Assembly: GCA_002506015.1 (NCBI GenBank)
Contig: DAWR01000148.1
Location: forward strand, 1-5,323
Length of the DNA stretch: 5,323 nt
Source of the DNA: Candidatus Methanogasteraceae archaeon UBA261
Lineage (GTDB): Archaea; Halobacteriota; Methanosarcinia; Methanosarcinales; Methanogasteraceae
Direction: 5' to 3'
The translations under genes were made by a program, and so were the position numbers. A model generated the notes under the pieces. The model made no database searches. It saw only the letters and a program-made list of their open reading frames with translations, and was not told the DNA's origin. Shown here one piece after another: positions 1 to 5,323 of this stretch. Numbering within the stretch: the stretch's first letter is position 1; the number at the start of each line of letters is the position of its first letter.

Positions 1-1508
1 CGCACCATTGGATCATTGTCATGCAGTGCATCTATAAGTAGTTCTATAGCCCTTTCATCTCCAATCATCCCACGTGTGCATGCTGCTTTGTGTACCAGCC
101 CCGTATCTTCGGAGTTATGAAGTTCCATTAACGCATCAGTAGCTCTATTTCCGATATGTACAAAAAATTTCACAGCCATCGCTTTTTCCAGATCAAATCT
201 ACTATCGACCTTATCCAGCAGTAGAGCGCACAGGTTCCCCACTCTGCGATCATCCACGTGCGCAGCCAACTTTGCGGCAAGAAATATCTCGTCAGCATCG
301 ATTACATCGTCAATCAACTCATCAGGGCGTTCCGTGATCTCCGAGAGAAAGACCAGCGTATCCTCCCATTTAGGATGAAAAAACGATTCTGATATATCGT
401 AGCCATCTTCGAACATCTCTTTCAACTCAACTGCCGCGAAATACTCCTGAAAACTCTGGTGAAACCCAAAACGTACCTCCCCACCATCTTTATGTAAAAG
501 CCCAAGTCCAAAGCAGTCCTCCAGTATCTGCTCTGCGCTGACCCCCCTGTATCGCTCAGGAGCGGTGCAAGAGCCAGCAACATCCAATGCGCCGCCATAA
601 TCCAAACGAACCGTGTTCTCCTTCTGCATCGAGAATGCAAGTTCCTTCAGAACGTCCCTTACAAGCTGCTCATTCGATGATAACACCCTACCCTTCTCTC
701 GATAATGGGTGATGATACCTTCAACCGACTCACGATATATCCCAGCCCGGTCATCAGCTATTTTATCGTTCTCTTGCAGCCAGATGACAAGATGCAGCAT
801 CATTGGGTTTTTGCACAGGAGTTTCAGCCGCTCATTCCGGTGATCGAAGATGCGGATGATGAGTGTGTCTGCTTTGTCTCCCTCGCCGAGATATTTGTGG
901 AGGTATCTTTTTATTTTAGGGTCATCGAGTTCCACAAGCTCAGAGACCTTGCAACTACTCTTAAATCCCTCAAAAAACCCGGGTCTTGACGAAAGCACAA
1001 ATTCGCATCGCGAAAACCCGGACATGAAATTTTGAATCTCTGCTACCGGCTCAAAGTCTTCTGAACCTCCGAGCAGGTCGAGACCGTCGAGAAAGATCGC
1101 GAGTTTTCCATCATCCGACAGTTCTTTGAAATCCCCCTCTTCGAGTCCGTTTTCGTGTGCAATCATGAGCACATGATCGTAAAACATCCCTCGTTTGAAC
1201 CGCCCGAGATCGACATAGAGCGGTATCAGCCGTTCTGCACCCTCCAGATAGTTCTCAGCATAAACGAGAGTGAGCCATTTCAAGGTGGTGGTCTTGCCCA
1301 TGCCGGATGCGCCCGAGATGATTAACCGCCCCTCCTGCTCCACAACATCTTTCACATCGAGTTCACCCCTGCCGCCACCTTCATCCTGCAGGCGCACGGA
1401 CCTGAGAAAGGGTTCTTTTGCGTCGAGGTGAGTGTACAGCAAGTCCCACTGGCTAATATCGGGGTTGTTTATCACTTGACGCAGATATTCTTCGATGTGG
1501 TCTGGCAT
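1..1508 (-). CDS. NACHT-domain STAND NTPase with C-terminal HEAT-type repeats, 3' end outside the window
   Basis: The reading frame is open from ATG at 1508 to the left edge, giving about 502 residues with the C-terminus missing. The Walker A motif GASGMGKT is at residues 66-73, and Walker B LAIFLDGLD at 136-144 has the DGLD form typical of NACHT proteins. SSRP follows near 173-176, and FHQSFQEYFAA at 349-359 matches the end of the helical or winged-helix part of NACHT ATPases. Residues from about 370 onward are helical-repeat-like. Residues 470-502 (VHKAACTRGMIGDERAIELL and following) form a clear HEAT/PBS-lyase-type repeat. Only about 65 residues precede the P-loop, too few for a nuclease or other large N-terminal effector. 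NACHT proteins are signal-sensing ATPases; bacterial relatives act in anti-phage defence, which is inference here. The start follows hicA by 59 bp. I chose ATG 1508 because upstream in-frame options are only TTG; no clear SD precedes it. Confidence 0.9.
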   Translation of the reverse strand, partial: MPDHIEEYLRQVINNPDISQWDLLYTHLDAKEPFLRSVRLQDEGGGRGELDVKDVVEQEGRLIISGASGMGKTTTLKWLTLVYAENYLEGAERLIPLYVDLGRFKRGMFYDHVLMIAHENGLEEGDFKELSDDGKLAIFLDGLDLLGGSEDFEPVAEIQNFMSGFSRCEFVLSSRPGFFEGFKSSCKVSELVELDDPKIKRYLHKYLGEGDKADTLIIRIFDHRNERLKLLCKNPMMLHLVIWLQENDKIADDRAGIYRESVEGIITHYREKGRVLSSNEQLVRDVLKELAFSMQKENTVRLDYGGALDVAGSCTAPERYRGVSAEQILEDCFGLGLLHKDGGEVRFGFHQSFQEYFAAVELKEMFEDGYDISESFFHPKWEDTLVFLSEITERPDELIDDVIDADEIFLAAKLAAHVDDRRVGNLCALLLDKVDSRFDLEKAMAVKFFVHIGNRATDALMELHNSEDTGLVHKAACTRGMIGDERAIELLIDALHDNDPMV

Positions 1509-1567
1509 GACGGTGTTTGTACGTGTATTATGAGATTTCAATGTTTTGTTTCGCTGACCAACGAGGT

Positions 1568-1792
1568 TTACATCAAATCTCTCAACTCGTCCTTGCTGAT
1601 CTCTGCCTGTCTTAAAATTTCTAATAGCGTCCCCTTTGGCAGATTTTTATTATGAAGCGGAACTATCACCCTCCTTTTCGTTTTGGGATTGTAGTATATG
1701 TGGTGACTTCCTTTAATTCGATCCAGTACAAATCCCTGGCTCTCCAGAATCTTGATGATCTTCTTCGGGGCAAGAGAGGGGAGTTTAGGCAT
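1568..1792 (-). CDS. hicA: HicA family toxin (mRNA interferase)
   Basis: This 74-residue protein has the full HicA layout. An N-terminal helix (KKIIKILESQGF, residues 10-21) leads into the strand carrying GSHHIY at 28-33, whose first His (H30) is the expected catalytic residue. Next come the RRVIVPLHN strand at 40-48 and the C-terminal LPKGTLLEILRQAEIS segment at 51-66. HicA toxins have a double-stranded-RNA-binding-like fold and cleave mRNA to stop growth until bound by HicB. The ATG lies inside the end of hicB (8-bp overlap), so the two are translationally coupled with the antitoxin first, the reverse of the classical E. coli hicAB order. No strong SD is visible, which fits coupling. The length is normal and nothing looks broken, so the toxin is probably active unless neutralised. 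Confidence 0.93.
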   Translation of the reverse strand: MPKLPSLAPKKIIKILESQGFVLDRIKGSHHIYYNPKTKRRVIVPLHNKNLPKGTLLEILRQAEISKDELRDLM

Positions 1793-2051
1793 ATTGCGCC
1801 TGAGCTTCTATGTTCAGGATGTACTCCAGCATTCCTTCGGATGTAGGTATCTCCTCGCCATGCTCAACAAGGCTCTCAATATAAAGTTCGATTGCCTCCC
1901 GTGCCATCTCTATTGACTCATCTATCGTGTCTCCATAAGTGACGCAACCGGGAAGCGAAGGGACTGTTACCGTATAACCTCCTTCCGGCTCTCTTTTAAG
2001 CAGGATTCTGTAGCTTAATGTCTTCATTGTTAATGTTTTATGCCGCGCCAT
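1785..2051 (-). CDS. hicB: HicB family antitoxin, short form
   Basis: The protein has up to 88 residues and shows the HicB core: a YRILLKREPEGGYTVTVPSL strand pair at 14-33, then PGCVTYGDTIDESIEMA at 34-50 and a helix through about 61. This is the partly degraded RNase H-like fold that binds and blocks HicA. The chain ends soon after the core, so the C-terminal ribbon-helix-helix or HTH DNA-binding domain found in longer HicB proteins is absent; autoregulation by HicB itself is therefore doubtful. Two starts are possible: ATG 2051 (MARHKTLT leader) and ATG 2027 (MKTLSYRILL). The second resembles family members better and sits about 30 bp from a TATA-like element, so I favour 2027 (80 residues). 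It overlaps hicA and heads the hicB-hicA-NACHT group. Confidence 0.92.
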   Translation of the reverse strand: MARHKTLTMKTLSYRILLKREPEGGYTVTVPSLPGCVTYGDTIDESIEMAREAIELYIESLVEHGEEIPTSEGMLEYILNIEAQAQYA

Positions 2052-2052
2052 G

Positions 2053-2061
2053 TAATAAAAA
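2053..2061 (-). promoter_or_regulatory. Candidate archaeal TATA element for hicB-hicA
   Basis: On the minus strand TTTTTATTA is preceded by CGAAA, resembling a BRE plus TATA box. Its centre lies about 30 bp upstream of the A of ATG 2027, close to the distance expected if transcription starts at that codon (leaderless mRNA), and no SD precedes either hicB start. A 10-bp perfect palindrome, TCGATATCGA (2064-2073), lies immediately upstream and could be a regulator site. This is pattern-based and assumes an archaeal host. Confidence 0.35.
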
Positions 2062-2096
2062 TTTCGATATCGAGAACACTGTGGCGTGATGATCTG

Positions 2097-2189
2097 ATGA
2101 CACTCACCGAAGAAGCGGCGAAGGTCTCTGAGATCGCTTACGTGATGGATGCGTACCGGGACGCGGCAGAGGCTGTGCTGGACGGGTGA
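2097..2189 (+). pseudogene. Possible 3' remnant of a plus-strand gene
   Basis: A frame starting at ATG 2097 encodes 30 residues, beginning MTLTEEAAKVSEIAYVMDAY and ending AVLDG before TGA. The composition is protein-like: amphipathic, rich in Ala, Glu and Asp. The frame stays open further upstream (ISRTLWRDDL), but that part runs into the hicB promoter and 5' end. It is followed 20 bp later by the 2210-2236 hairpin, as expected for the 3' end of a gene. It is the only plus-strand reading in the window that looks coding, and I do not recognise the family. It could also be a genuine very small protein or chance. Confidence 0.22.
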
Positions 2190-2209
2190 ATTTTGGATTG
2201 TTGAATTAA

Positions 2210-2236
2210 GGCTCCGCGTCTGTGGGGCGCGGAGCC
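2210..2236. terminator. GC-rich hairpin, possible transcription end
   Basis: GGCTCCGCG (2210-2218) pairs perfectly with CGCGGAGCC (2228-2236), a 9-bp stem that can extend by T-G, C-G and T-G pairs to leave a 3-nt loop. No T-run follows on the plus strand, and only TTAATTC follows on the minus strand, so it is not a classical intrinsic terminator. Its place downstream of the amidotransferase and of the plus-strand remnant suits a transcript end or a stabilising 3' structure. Confidence 0.4.
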
Positions 2237-2378
2237 GGGGGCGGTCTTGTTGATACGATTAGAGGGTTATAGTGGTCGCGTCACCCCAGCCCCGATCCCT
2301 GAGATCCGTACCAACAAATAAATACGCAACAATGCGAGCAAAGCGCGTTTCATCACTCTGCCGCAAGCAACGCTTCAC

Positions 2379-3089
2379 TCAAACCCCATATTCATCCAGG
2401 GTCCCATCGAGCAAGATCTCGCTGTACCCGCCCAGATCGGCAAGGCGCTCCCGGTGATCTGCGAGCAGCTCCCTCTCGCTCTGCACATACTCGCCCGGAA
2501 CCAGTTCGTCGCCGCAGTGCTCAACCAGCCGCCGGATGCTCTCAAGAGTCGTGTCAAGATGGAATTGCAGCCCGATGACCCTGCCGCCTCCGTACTCAAA
2601 CGCCTGATTCCGGCACGCATCCGACTCTGCGATCCATGTTGCGCCCGGCGGCAGGTCAAACGTGTCGCCGTGCCAGTGAAACGCTGAGAACCATTCCGGG
2701 AGGCGGCTGAACACCCGGGATTTGCTGGCAGCGTCAGTGAGCCGCACGTCGAACCACCCGATCTCGGGGCACTGGTTCTTGTGGATCTTCGCGCCGAGAA
2801 CGCTTGCGATCAGCTGGGCGCCGAGGCAGACTCCAAGAACGATCTTTCCGGCGTCGATCGCGTCTCTGATGAAGACTTTTTCTCGGGCAAGCCAGCGGAA
2901 CCTGTCTTCCTCGTAGATGTTCATCGGACCGCCCATTACGATCAACCAGTCGAATTCTTCCGGTTCCGGTAGTGGCTCGTTGTTGTAGAGTTGTGTGTCC
3001 GATATCTGATGCCCTTTTGAGAGCGCCCAGTTTTCGATGTTTCCCAGTCCCTCGAACGGGACGTGCTGCAGGTAATGGATTCTCATCAC
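2379..3089 (-). CDS. Class I glutamine amidotransferase (GMP synthase glutaminase-like, COG0518 type)
   Basis: The protein has 236 residues counted from GTG 3089 (ATG 3086 is one codon inside). The class I glutaminase fold is complete: MGGPMNIYE at 52-60 (oxyanion region), the nucleophile elbow GVCLGAQ with Cys88, FHWHGDTFDLP at 137-147, and GLQFHLDTT with catalytic-type His177 at 173-181. Such enzymes release ammonia from glutamine, or in divergent relatives cut gamma-glutamyl bonds. There is no synthetase domain, so this is a stand-alone member rather than GuaA, and its substrate is unknown. The position usually held by Glu two residues after the His is Asp179 (codon 2553-2555), a conservative but notable change in the Cys-His-Glu triad. 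AAGGAGG lies 5 nt before the GTG and 8 nt before the ATG. It follows the small gene at 3192 by about 100 bp and probably has its own expression signals. Confidence 0.9.
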   Translation of the reverse strand: MMRIHYLQHVPFEGLGNIENWALSKGHQISDTQLYNNEPLPEPEEFDWLIVMGGPMNIYEEDRFRWLAREKVFIRDAIDAGKIVLGVCLGAQLIASVLGAKIHKNQCPEIGWFDVRLTDAASKSRVFSRLPEWFSAFHWHGDTFDLPPGATWIAESDACRNQAFEYGGGRVIGLQFHLDTTLESIRRLVEHCGDELVPGEYVQSERELLADHRERLADLGGYSEILLDGTLDEYGV

Positions 3090-3094
3090 AGTTT

Positions 3095-3101
3095 CCTCCT
3101 T
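3095..3101 (-). promoter_or_regulatory. Strong Shine-Dalgarno of the amidotransferase
   Basis: The minus strand reads AAGGAGG here, with spacing of 5 nt to GTG 3089 and 8 nt to ATG 3086. Both starts are compatible; they differ by one residue. It is one of only two strong SDs in the window. Confidence 0.75.
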
Positions 3102-3191
3102 TCAATACTAATCGTGGACAGAACTTCTCAAAGGTTTTTTGCTATCAGTCCATGAGCAAAACGCAAATCCTGCCAAGGTTGCCCCGCCCAA

Positions 3192-3329
3192 TCAAGCACC
3201 GTTCCATTCCTCGCAATCGATCGGGTTATCCCAGAATTCAAGTGTGCTTTCGGATGCCCCCGTTAGATCGCTGAAGTCGTCCGGGTTTTCGTCGAGTTTG
3301 ATATGCGGGGGTGTTTTGTTCAGGGTCAT
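3192..3329 (-). CDS. Small acidic protein, 45 residues, coupled to rhuM
   Basis: ATG 3329 begins two bases after the rhuM stop (TAA CC ATG), an arrangement typical of translational coupling; AAGGG in the 3' end of rhuM sits where an SD would be. The product starts MTLNKTPPHIKLDENPDDF and ends ESTLEFWDNPIDCEEWNGA. It is very acidic and has two Trp in its last 15 residues. The tail resembles the FWDN...D.W ending I associate with small antitoxin-like proteins next to toxin genes, but this is from memory and weak. No toxin follows: the next 100 bp contain no open frame resembling MazF/PemK or a PIN protein. It may be an accessory or antidote of RhuM, or an orphaned antitoxin. Confidence 0.65.
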   Translation of the reverse strand: MTLNKTPPHIKLDENPDDFSDLTGASESTLEFWDNPIDCEEWNGA

Positions 3330-3331
3330 GG

Positions 3332-4354
3332 TTATCCCTTTTTCATTGGTGCCGGTTTCGGGAGCTTTTTGATGGCATTTTCGAAATCCTCTTCTACTGG
3401 CGAAGGAAGGTTGATCTGCATGGTGCGGTGTTTTTCGTATTCGAGCTGTGCTCTGGTGAGTGCCTGCTCGTGTGAGATCTTTCCAGCATGGGTAAGTAGC
3501 TCACGACCACTCAATTTCAGGAAAAAATCAAGTTTGGTGATCCAGTCACTCATATACATGGGCTTGCGTTCCAACGCCTGGATTTCAGCAAATTCCAGAT
3601 ATGCCATGACAATTCGGTTGAGTATGTCGAGCTCTTCGGAGTTCAGGTAGTTCTTGGCGATGCCTGATTCGCTTTTGCTGATTGTGTTGCCTGTCCAGTT
3701 GGTGAGACCCATTTTTTTTCTGGTCGAGTCTGCGCGTTGGTACACGATCTCTGCTGCAGTCTTGCCGTGGGCAGCCCAGTGCATTTTATTCTGCACTGTT
3801 GCGAAAAAGAGCTGGGAGGTCTCAGCTCGCGGATCGTAGTTGATGCTGGTGGCGTAGATGTCCAGTACTTTGCGCCAGAACACTTTTTCCGATGAGCGTA
3901 TGTCCCGGATGCGTGCCAGCAGCTCTTCGAAGTAGTTGCCACCACCCGCCTGCTTGAGCCGGTCATCGTCAAGAGCAAAGCCCTTGATTATAAACTCACG
4001 CAACCGCTTTGTCGCCCAGATGCGGAATTGCGTGCCACGATGGGATTTTACCCGGTAGCCAACAGAGATTACGACATCAAGGTTATAATAATCGACCCGG
4101 TACGTTTTACCGTCCGCCGCAGTTGTTGCAAAATTTGCAACAACTGAATCAGGAACCAGTTCGCGTTCTTCAAACACGTTCTTGATGTGGCGGGAGATCA
4201 CAGATTTGTCTCTTTGGAACAGCTCCGCCATCTGCTTAAGCGAGAGCCAGCAGGTCTCGCCGCTAAAACTCACTTCCAGGCGACTCTGTCCGTCTTCCGT
4301 CTGGTAGAGGAGGATTTCGGTCTCTTCGGGTTGAGCTGGGGGGTCAGGGGTCAT
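3332..4354 (-). CDS. rhuM: RhuM family protein (virulence-associated RhuM, stand-alone form)
   Basis: This 340-residue protein matches the full length of the RhuM family, named after the Salmonella SPI-3 gene. The N-terminal region has EILLYQTEDGQSRLEVSFSG (13-32), then an HTH-like segment WLSLKQMAELFQRDKSVISR (36-55) followed by HIKNVFEE. It continues with the conserved YRVDYYNLDVVISVGYRVKS (85-104) and FRIWATKRLREFIIKGFALD (110-129). The C-terminal half (about 140-310) is helical and carries SSEKVFWRKVLDIYATSINY (154-173) and the long NKMHWAAHGKTAAEIV segment. The first half resembles nucleic-acid-binding N-termini found on some Fic/DOC fusions, but no DOC domain is present here. The biochemical role of the family is not established. 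It follows an antitoxin-like gene by 29 bp and is coupled to a 45-residue gene at its 3' end, suggesting a three-gene operon. The start at 4354 lacks a clear SD. Confidence 0.92.
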   Translation of the reverse strand: MTPDPPAQPEETEILLYQTEDGQSRLEVSFSGETCWLSLKQMAELFQRDKSVISRHIKNVFEERELVPDSVVANFATTAADGKTYRVDYYNLDVVISVGYRVKSHRGTQFRIWATKRLREFIIKGFALDDDRLKQAGGGNYFEELLARIRDIRSSEKVFWRKVLDIYATSINYDPRAETSQLFFATVQNKMHWAAHGKTAAEIVYQRADSTRKKMGLTNWTGNTISKSESGIAKNYLNSEELDILNRIVMAYLEFAEIQALERKPMYMSDWITKLDFFLKLSGRELLTHAGKISHEQALTRAQLEYEKHRTMQINLPSPVEEDFENAIKKLPKPAPMKKG

Positions 4355-4383
4355 GAAACTTTACGCTCTTCTTAATCCTGATT

Positions 4384-4587
4384 TCATACATCCTGTTTCA
4401 ACCTGTGCCTCCGATACCCCCCATAATCCATCGTTTCTTCGGTTTTCAGCACTTCAAAATCCATAGCGTCTTCGTAATCTTCCAACATCCTCATCACTGC
4501 TTCAAATGTTGGGATATCCATAATAACTCCCCCTTTCTCGTTATTTTGGTACACATATTGCAAATTCTCTTCTTTTATCTTAAGCAT
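4384..4587 (-). CDS. Small antitoxin-like protein (RelB/Phd-type size and layout)
   Basis: The protein has 67 residues from ATG 4587. A short N-terminal strand region (KIKEENLQYVYQNNEKGGVI) precedes an IPTFEAVMRMLEDYEDAMDF helix, then an acidic linker and the charged tail YRRHRLKQDV. This layout (strand, then 'D/E-x-YE' type helix and polar tail) resembles small type II antitoxins that normally precede a RelE/ParE toxin; here the next gene, 29 bp on, is rhuM. I cannot name the exact family. An upstream in-frame ATG at 4593 touches the SD with no spacing, while ATG 4587 has the proper 6-nt spacing, so I use 4587. It opens the RhuM cassette, after the terminator of the preceding gene, so its own promoter should lie in 4601-4690; CTTAAATG near 4632-4639 is a weak TATA candidate. 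Confidence 0.72.
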   Translation of the reverse strand: MLKIKEENLQYVYQNNEKGGVIMDIPTFEAVMRMLEDYEDAMDFEVLKTEETMDYGGYRRHRLKQDV

Positions 4588-4593
4588 CTTCAT

Positions 4594-4600
4594 CCTCCCT
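4594..4600 (-). promoter_or_regulatory. Shine-Dalgarno that decides the antitoxin-like gene start
   Basis: The minus strand reads AGGGAGG directly against ATG 4593 and 6 nt (ATGAAG) before ATG 4587. Only the second spacing is productive, which removes two residues from the longest reading. Confidence 0.7.
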
Positions 4601-4692
4601 ATCTACTTTAAAATCTATTCAGCAACACACCATTTAAGGGTTACGATTTTCCGATTCTCCTTCTGTTTGCCCGCCATTCCACCAATCATCAT

Positions 4693-4736
4693 AAAAAACC
4701 AAACCGCGGCAAAGCGCCCCATAGAGGCGCCTTGCC
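4693..4736 (-). terminator. Intrinsic terminator after the DUF364 gene
   Basis: GGCAAGGCGCC (minus strand, 4736-4726) pairs with GGCGCTTTGCC (4718-4708) around a 7-nt loop, an 11-bp stem with one C-A mismatch. It is followed by GCGGTTTGG and then six T (4698-4693). It begins 32 bp after the DUF364 stop, separating that gene from the RhuM cassette. The T-run is about 10 nt from the stem, so termination may be partial. Confidence 0.6.
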
Positions 4737-4768
4737 ACAAACCAAAGTCCCTAACGCCTGGGTTACCT

Positions 4769-5323
4769 TCACGTCGACCTTGGACAGAACCGCTCGAGCC
4801 CGAGCAACTCAGCGACCCCCGCGATGCTGATCCCATAAAAGACCGCCTTCTCCTGCACCATCTCCAGTATCGGCTCGAGGGTCCCGTTAACGGCAGTCGT
4901 TCCCGTAACAAGCGCCAGATCGCACCATTCCAGTGCCCCCTCCGCATCCGTACTGCCGTCCAGCACGACAACACCGAATTTCTCCTTTCCGATATTCTCC
5001 GGGTCCATATCCAGTATCTTGAGATCATGCCGCTCAGAACAGCGCCGTGCGTGCACCGGCTGAAATCCAACCAGTGCGATCCTTGACCCCTTGTGCCCCT
5101 CGAGAAACTCAAGGAGATCCAGACCGCACTCCTCAGGACCCCCATCCTTGCAGTGAACGCTCCCCTCGATCATCCCGAGGTTTCGCATCACCGCGTTCAG
5201 TGTTGCAACAAAGATCGCTCTCCTGTAGTTGTTGTTTAGTTCCATGGTGAGGACATCCTGAAGCGTCCCCTCAAAGTCGCCGTACATGTCTGTGAATGCC
5301 TGTCCGAAACTACCTCTGAACTC
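4769..5323 (-). CDS. DUF364 family protein (Rossmann-like, putative heavy-metal chelation domain), 5' end outside the window
   Basis: The frame is open to the right edge; 184 residues are visible. An ATG at 5287 exists, but the codons before it (EFRGSFGQAFTD) continue the family pattern and the upstream region holds the rest of the N-terminal DUF4213 domain, so the true start is beyond the window. Visible parts are GTLQDVLTMELNNNYRRAIF and VATLNAVMRNLG of the N-terminal domain, then the Rossmann-like domain with IALVGFQP (about 82-89), VTGTTAVNGTL (139-149) and YGISIAGVAELLGLERF (163-179), all characteristic. Structural work on a Desulfitobacterium relative showed an enolase-N-like plus Rossmann-like fold, and a metal-chelate role has been proposed, not proven. 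The C-terminus is complete, with a terminator 32 bp downstream, so the gene ends its transcription unit here. Confidence 0.9.
   Translation of the reverse strand, partial: EFRGSFGQAFTDMYGDFEGTLQDVLTMELNNNYRRAIFVATLNAVMRNLGMIEGSVHCKDGGPEECGLDLLEFLEGHKGSRIALVGFQPVHARRCSERHDLKILDMDPENIGKEKFGVVVLDGSTDAEGALEWCDLALVTGTTAVNGTLEPILEMVQEKAVFYGISIAGVAELLGLERFCPRST

Larger units (their letters stand above)
2052..2378. other. Gene-poor gap with possible remnants between the amidotransferase and hicB
   Basis: This gap of about 330 bp contains no complete recognisable gene. It holds, from left to right: the hicB promoter candidate with its palindrome, a short plus-strand coding-like fragment ending at 2189, a strong GC-rich hairpin at 2210-2236, and a minus-strand stretch (2259-2378) that stays open in the amidotransferase frame beyond its stop. 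Opposed fragments ending near one hairpin look like a junction between two formerly separate gene neighbourhoods, which is inference. Confidence 0.5.

Noticed and set aside
705..989. Plus-strand open frames inside the NACHT gene (also at 850-1035 and 1428-1655)
   Set aside because: Antisense to a continuous NACHT reading frame with diagnostic motifs; their products have no recognisable features.
2267..2353. Minus-strand 28-residue reading starting MKRALLALLRIYLLV, signal-peptide-like
   Set aside because: Very short and without an SD; the neighbouring frame (FVGTDLRDRG...) looks more protein-like over the same bases, so this is probably a shadow.
3137..3161. TTTTGCT/AGCAAAA inverted repeat after the 45-residue gene
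   Set aside because: The 7-bp stem is AT-rich with an 11-nt loop and no T-run follows on the minus strand, so a terminator call is not supported.
4615..4722. Minus-strand 35-residue reading (MGRFAAVWFFMMIGGMAGKQ and following) with a hydrophobic stretch
   Set aside because: Its start lies within the terminator hairpin and T-run, it has no SD, and its frame is the tail of a long shadow frame of the DUF364 gene.
4667..5086. Plus-strand 139-codon frame and minus-strand 176-codon frame (4615-5145) over the DUF364 gene
   Set aside because: Pro/Arg- or Trp/Arg/Ser-rich shadow translations of a well-supported DUF364 coding sequence.
1..5323. CRISPR arrays, tRNA or rRNA genes, insertion sequences
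   Set aside because: No regularly spaced repeats, tRNA-like cloverleaf, rRNA-like stretch, transposase or terminal inverted repeats were seen on reading both strands.

Overview
The window holds eight protein genes, all on the minus strand, plus small intergenic signals. Read in transcription order (right to left) they are: the 3' part of a DUF364 gene with a good intrinsic-terminator hairpin behind it; a cassette made of a 67-residue antitoxin-like protein, a full-length RhuM-family protein and a 45-residue acidic protein coupled to the rhuM stop codon; a class I glutamine amidotransferase; a gene-poor gap of about 330 bp with remnants and a GC-rich hairpin; then hicB and hicA, and the 5' part (about 500 codons) of a NACHT NTPase with HEAT-type repeats that runs off the left edge.

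Organism: the base composition is moderate. Two genes have strong Shine-Dalgarno (SD) sequences (GGAGG type). hicB has no SD but carries an archaeal-looking TATA element at the spacing expected of a leaderless transcript. DUF364, HicBA, RhuM and NACHT-HEAT proteins together fit a euryarchaeal methanogen or methanotroph-like lineage, but each family also occurs in bacteria, so this is only a tentative placement.

Functionally the window reads as accessory sequence beside housekeeping-like genes (DUF364, amidotransferase). Two separate parts resemble toxin-antitoxin or defence material: HicBA followed 59 bp later by the NACHT STAND-type NTPase, and RhuM bracketed by two small proteins. The amidotransferase between them shows a Glu-to-Asp change at the position that normally completes the catalytic triad. 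The most interesting candidate for something undescribed is the three-gene RhuM cassette; the HicBA-NACHT arrangement comes next. Both functional interpretations rest on gene order and family resemblance only.
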